Translations under genes and position numbers: made by a program
Shown: in pieces, positions 31,263-34,043 of the stretch
How positions within the stretch are numbered: position 1 is the stretch's first letter
How the letters are laid out: every line of letters begins with the position of its first letter
NCBI GenBank assembly: GCA_947167045.1
Contig: CAMVGO010000025.1
Span: forward strand, 1 to 34,043
Length of the DNA stretch: 34,043 nucleotides
From: an uncultured Clostridia bacterium
GTDB taxonomy: Bacteria; Bacillota; Clostridia; Saccharofermentanales; Saccharofermentanaceae
Direction: 5' to 3'
The notes under the pieces: model-generated
The model's database searches: none
What the model saw: only the letters and a program-made list of their open reading frames with translations
What the model was told of the DNA's origin: nothing

Positions 31263-32321
31263 CTAGGCTACATCTTCAGTCTCGTCAATCGCTGCAATAA
31301 GATCTTCAAGGAAACCTTCAGGATATTCGCTTTCCGCCTCTTCCGTTAAAACGCCGGCAGATTCAAGGAACGAAGAGATATGGTCACGGTATGCGTCAAG
31401 ACCGGCGACCTGTCTCGAGCGGGCATGCTTGGCGCCCGGAACCAGCCAGAGCTCCGTATAGCAATACTTCTGAGCTTCGTTATACATGTCGAGGCTGTTA
31501 TCTACATCGATCCAGTCGTCATCTTCACCGTGAACGAAAAGGATCGGTACGTTCTTGCCCTTAAGAGCGTCGATGCCGCTGACTTCGGCATCATCTATTC
31601 CATAAAGCAGCTTAAAACCGATATCGGCGCATGTTCCGAACGGATAAAGATACATGTCGTTATACATGTCGTGGACCATGTACTTAAGGCTCTCAAAACC
31701 GCAGTCAGCCACGATGAAATCGATCTTGTCACTGTATCTCAAAGCATTCAACGATGTCGAAGTGCCCATTGATTCGCCCTGAAGTCCAAGTATCTCAACG
31801 TCTCCGTAACGGGTGTATGTGTCTTCGATAAGGCAGTTCAGGTCCTTGGCCTCAAGACCGCCCATCGTGCAGATGGCCTTTGCATTTTCGCCATGTGCCC
31901 TCAGATCATAAGTAATGACGGTAAATCCGAGTTCCGCGTAAGCGTCACAGTATTTTGAAGCCGACATCTTGTTTGACGTATGTCCGTGCGAATAGATAAC
32001 GTATTTTCCTGTGCCGACCGTCCAGGGACAGAAAACGCGGGTGACATGAAGCTCATAACCCTCGAAACCCTGAACGATATAGTCTTCCGTCGCATAACTG
32101 CCGAAATCGCCCCAGACATTGTTCTCCTTCATCTCTGCTTCCACCTGATCGTATGTGTTGCGCTTCGGGTGGGTAATTGAGGTAGATGTACCGATAGCCG
32201 CGCCCAAAAGATTGAGCACGATGAATATTGCAAGCGATATCAGAACGATCTTAACGACTTTCTTCTTGGTAAGCTTCTTCTTAGCACCTTTTTTCTTGGA
32301 ACTCTTTTTGTTAGCAGCCAT
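31263..32321 (-). CDS. Membrane-anchored alpha/beta-hydrolase
   Basis: 352 residues: a very basic N-terminus (14 Lys in the first 25), one membrane helix (about 24-44), then an alpha/beta-hydrolase domain. Oxyanion region YSHGHTS, nucleophile GESMG (Ser184), acid Asp268 in VHGEDD, His299 in GAKHARSR, and an acidic C-terminal tail of about 30 residues not found in its paralogue at 23282. The Lys-rich start suggests an N-in topology with the enzyme outside the membrane. GGGGTG lies 5 nt before ATG; a TATAAT is at 32351-32356. Substrate unknown. Confidence 0.87.
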   Translation of the reverse strand: MAANKKSSKKKGAKKKLTKKKVVKIVLISLAIFIVLNLLGAAIGTSTSITHPKRNTYDQVEAEMKENNVWGDFGSYATEDYIVQGFEGYELHVTRVFCPWTVGTGKYVIYSHGHTSNKMSASKYCDAYAELGFTVITYDLRAHGENAKAICTMGGLEAKDLNCLIEDTYTRYGDVEILGLQGESMGTSTSLNALRYSDKIDFIVADCGFESLKYMVHDMYNDMYLYPFGTCADIGFKLLYGIDDAEVSGIDALKGKNVPILFVHGEDDDWIDVDNSLDMYNEAQKYCYTELWLVPGAKHARSRQVAGLDAYRDHISSFLESAGVLTEEAESEYPEGFLEDLIAAIDETEDVA

Positions 32322-32381
32322 AAAAACACCCCATATCTTTATTCGTGTGTATTATATCGGAAATAATATCAATTCATATTA

Positions 32382-33176
32382 TTAAATTCCCGAAAAGAAC
32401 TCATTTGCCTTTTCGCGGAACTTGACCGTCTCATCGTAAACTGCATGCCCTTCCCCTTCAAAGACATACATTTCGCTGTTCGTTATAGCGGAAAGTTCCA
32501 TTGGTGTCTCTGACCCCAATACCATATCCTTATCCCCGCACATTATGAGCACAGGGCATTTGACTTCTCCAAGACGTCCGCTGACATCATATTCGTTCAT
32601 TTTTCCGGTAAGAACGGCGAGCCTTTCAAATTCAGTATCAGTAATGCCTTTCATGGAACCGCGGATCGCATCGCCATAAAGCTCAGCAAAAGACGGCGAA
32701 TATACGCCTTTAACGAAAGCTTCGATAAGTCCGTCCTCATCTTTTGCTGCTGCCAGGGCATTCCATTCACGGATTATAGCCCGTGAAGTCTCATCGAGCC
32801 TGGCACATGTGGAGCCCAGGACCATGCATCTTATAAGATCGGGACGAATAACAGCCGATGTCAGGGCGATCATTCCGCCCTGCGAAATGCCGTAAACGGA
32901 AATATCCTTAAGTCCAAGCGCCTCAAAGGCCTTTATCTGGTCATTGGCCATGTCCGCAACGGTATAGTCATCAGGCAGATCGGCCCGCCTGTCAAACACA
33001 TACACATCAAATCCCTCTCCGAAAAGCGAGAGCGCGTCAGCGACGGCATCTTTATAGAGCAGAATGCTCTTTACAGAAAGTCCGGGGATAACCGCCAGAG
33101 GCTTTTCACCCTTGCCGAACCTGAAATATTCCATCTCCATGCCGTCTTTTACGATCCGTCCGGTCTCAACTGCCAT
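32382..33176 (-). CDS. Soluble alpha/beta-hydrolase
   Basis: 264 residues, no signal or membrane segment. Complete triad: GISQGG (Ser98), Asp217 in MCGDKD, His244 in GEGHAVYDE. The small size, cap region of about 135-195, and the strand YVFDRRADLP resemble lactonase/esterase-type hydrolases (MhpC/BioH-like), but no substrate can be named. It is not close to the two membrane-anchored hydrolases. AAGGAG lies 9-10 nt before ATG. Divergent from pckA; the 206-bp gap between them holds only A/T-rich promoter-like sequence. Confidence 0.85.
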   Translation of the reverse strand: MAVETGRIVKDGMEMEYFRFGKGEKPLAVIPGLSVKSILLYKDAVADALSLFGEGFDVYVFDRRADLPDDYTVADMANDQIKAFEALGLKDISVYGISQGGMIALTSAVIRPDLIRCMVLGSTCARLDETSRAIIREWNALAAAKDEDGLIEAFVKGVYSPSFAELYGDAIRGSMKGITDTEFERLAVLTGKMNEYDVSGRLGEVKCPVLIMCGDKDMVLGSETPMELSAITNSEMYVFEGEGHAVYDETVKFREKANEFFSGI

Positions 33177-33340
33177 TTTTCAGGGCTCCTTTTTCAAAAT
33201 AATAATAAATAATATATCAATTTGCTAAGTGAAAATCATTATGCCCTCACGCAGGCCAAAAAACGCTGCAAACAGACAAAACTCATTCAAAACTGACCCA
33301 AAAACCAAAAATAATTAAATATATTTTCAGCCCTAAGCGG

Positions 33341-33346
33341 TATAAT
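33341..33346 (+). promoter_or_regulatory. -10 box of pckA
   Basis: TATAAT in GGTATAATTAC, 37 bp before the pckA ATG. The -35 region is A/T-rich without a clear TTGACA, so an activator may be needed. Confidence 0.55.
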
Positions 33347-33382
33347 TACTTTGTTAAATTTTAAGGAAAGAGGTTACCGATT

Positions 33383-34043
33383 ATGGCAAACATTGATTTG
33401 ACAAAGTACGGCATTACAGGCACGACTGAGATCGTCTACAACCCTTCTTATGAGCTTCTCTTTGAAGAAGAGACAAAGAAAGGTCTTACAGGTTATGAGG
33501 TTGGTCAGCTCACAGAGCTCGATACGATCAACGTTATGACAGGTATCTTCACAGGCCGTTCCCCTAAAGATAAGTACATCGTTATGGATGAGAACTCCAA
33601 GGACACCGTTTGGTGGACAACAGACGAGTACAAGAACGACAACCACCCTATGTCAGAGTCTACATGGGCAGTTGTAAAGGACATCGCTCAGAAAGAGCTC
33701 TCGGGCAAGAGACTTTTCGTTGTTGACGCTTTCTGCGGTGCTAACAAGGATACCAGAATGGCTATCCGTTTCATCGTTGAGGTTGCTTGGCAGGCTCACT
33801 TCGTAAAGAACATGTTCATCGTTCCTACAGACGAGGAACTCGCTTCTTTCGAGCCTGACTTCGTTATCTACAACGCTTCCAAGGCTAAGATCGAGAACTT
33901 CGCAGAGCTCGGCCTCAACTCCGAGACATGCGCTGCTTTCAACATCACATCCCGTGAGCAGGTTATCATCAACACATGGTACGGCGGTGAGATGAAGAAG
34001 GGTATGTTCTCCATGATGAACTACTACCTCCCTCTCAAGGGCA
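33383..34043 (+). CDS. pckA: Phosphoenolpyruvate carboxykinase (ATP), 5' part
   Basis: Only the first 220 residues are in the window; the gene runs off the right edge. The ATP-dependent enzyme interconverts oxaloacetate and PEP, in gluconeogenesis or, in many anaerobes, in CO2-fixing succinate formation. Family marks are [49 protein letters not shown] and [15 protein letters not shown] precedes ATG at 33383. Codon choice is markedly restricted (e.g. GAG, AAG, CTC, GTT preferred), as in highly expressed genes, unlike the neighbours. Confidence 0.95.
   Translation, partial: MANIDLTKYGITGTTEIVYNPSYELLFEEETKKGLTGYEVGQLTELDTINVMTGIFTGRSPKDKYIVMDENSKDTVWWTTDEYKNDNHPMSESTWAVVKDIAQKELSGKRLFVVDAFCGANKDTRMAIRFIVEVAWQAHFVKNMFIVPTDEELASFEPDFVIYNASKAKIENFAELGLNSETCAAFNITSREQVIINTWYGGEMKKGMFSMMNYYLPLKG

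Overview
The window looks like a piece of the chromosome of an anaerobic Clostridia-type Firmicute. The evidence is the strong GGAGG-type ribosome sites, the dense co-directional operons, the ZapA/U32 pair, a PyrR-attenuated pyrimidine operon with the two-subunit PyrK/PyrD(1B) dihydroorotate dehydrogenase, secreted glucan/choline-binding-type repeat proteins, a VanZ-family protein and an ATP-type PEP carboxykinase. No phage, transposase, plasmid or CRISPR genes were seen. Species cannot be named from this sequence alone.

Layout. Positions 123-5609 (+) hold a tightly packed housekeeping operon: zapA-like, U32 hydroxylase-type peptidase, dut, a membrane-anchored alpha/beta-hydrolase that lacks its catalytic Ser and His, and tsaD. 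Positions 5630-9161 hold a secreted repeat protein gene broken by one TGA (-), smpB (+, apparently leaderless or nearly so), a VanZ-like gene (+), a gene-poor stretch with a promoter-like remnant and a hairpin, and a 481-residue secreted repeat protein (-). From 9284 nearly everything runs on the minus strand: a 7-TM SpoIIE/PP2C phosphatase, a tldD-pmbA-metY unit, and a large pyrimidine operon read as pyrR-pyrB-pyrC-pyrF-pyrK-pyrD-pyrE-like-acyl-CoA synthetase (23091 down to 15134). The operon is preceded by a PyrR-binding RNA hairpin and a terminator whose U-tract touches the pyrR start codon. Next come an alpha/beta-hydrolase, adenine deaminase, a frameshifted lipoprotein gene and a methyltransferase.

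The most unusual part is 27661-30910. A LytTR-type regulator and a DUF3021-type membrane protein are followed by about 560 bp of non-coding DNA and then an ABC-2 ATPase/permease pair. The non-coding stretch holds six exact-length 52-bp tandem units, each a strong hairpin with one of two loop types. It also holds a 21-bp-phased direct repeat just upstream of the ABC promoter, the geometry expected of a LytTR operator.

The right end carries tRNA-Leu(CAA) with a perfect consensus promoter and terminator, two more alpha/beta-hydrolases (one a clear paralogue of the hydrolase beside the pyr operon), and the start of pckA (+), cut by the window edge.

In function, the window covers de novo pyrimidine synthesis from carbamoyl phosphate to UMP (carAB is absent here), purine salvage, nucleotide-pool hygiene (dut), tRNA/rRNA modification and ribosome rescue (tsaD, U32, smpB), sulfur amino-acid synthesis (metY) and gluconeogenesis (pckA), plus several envelope proteins of unknown target.
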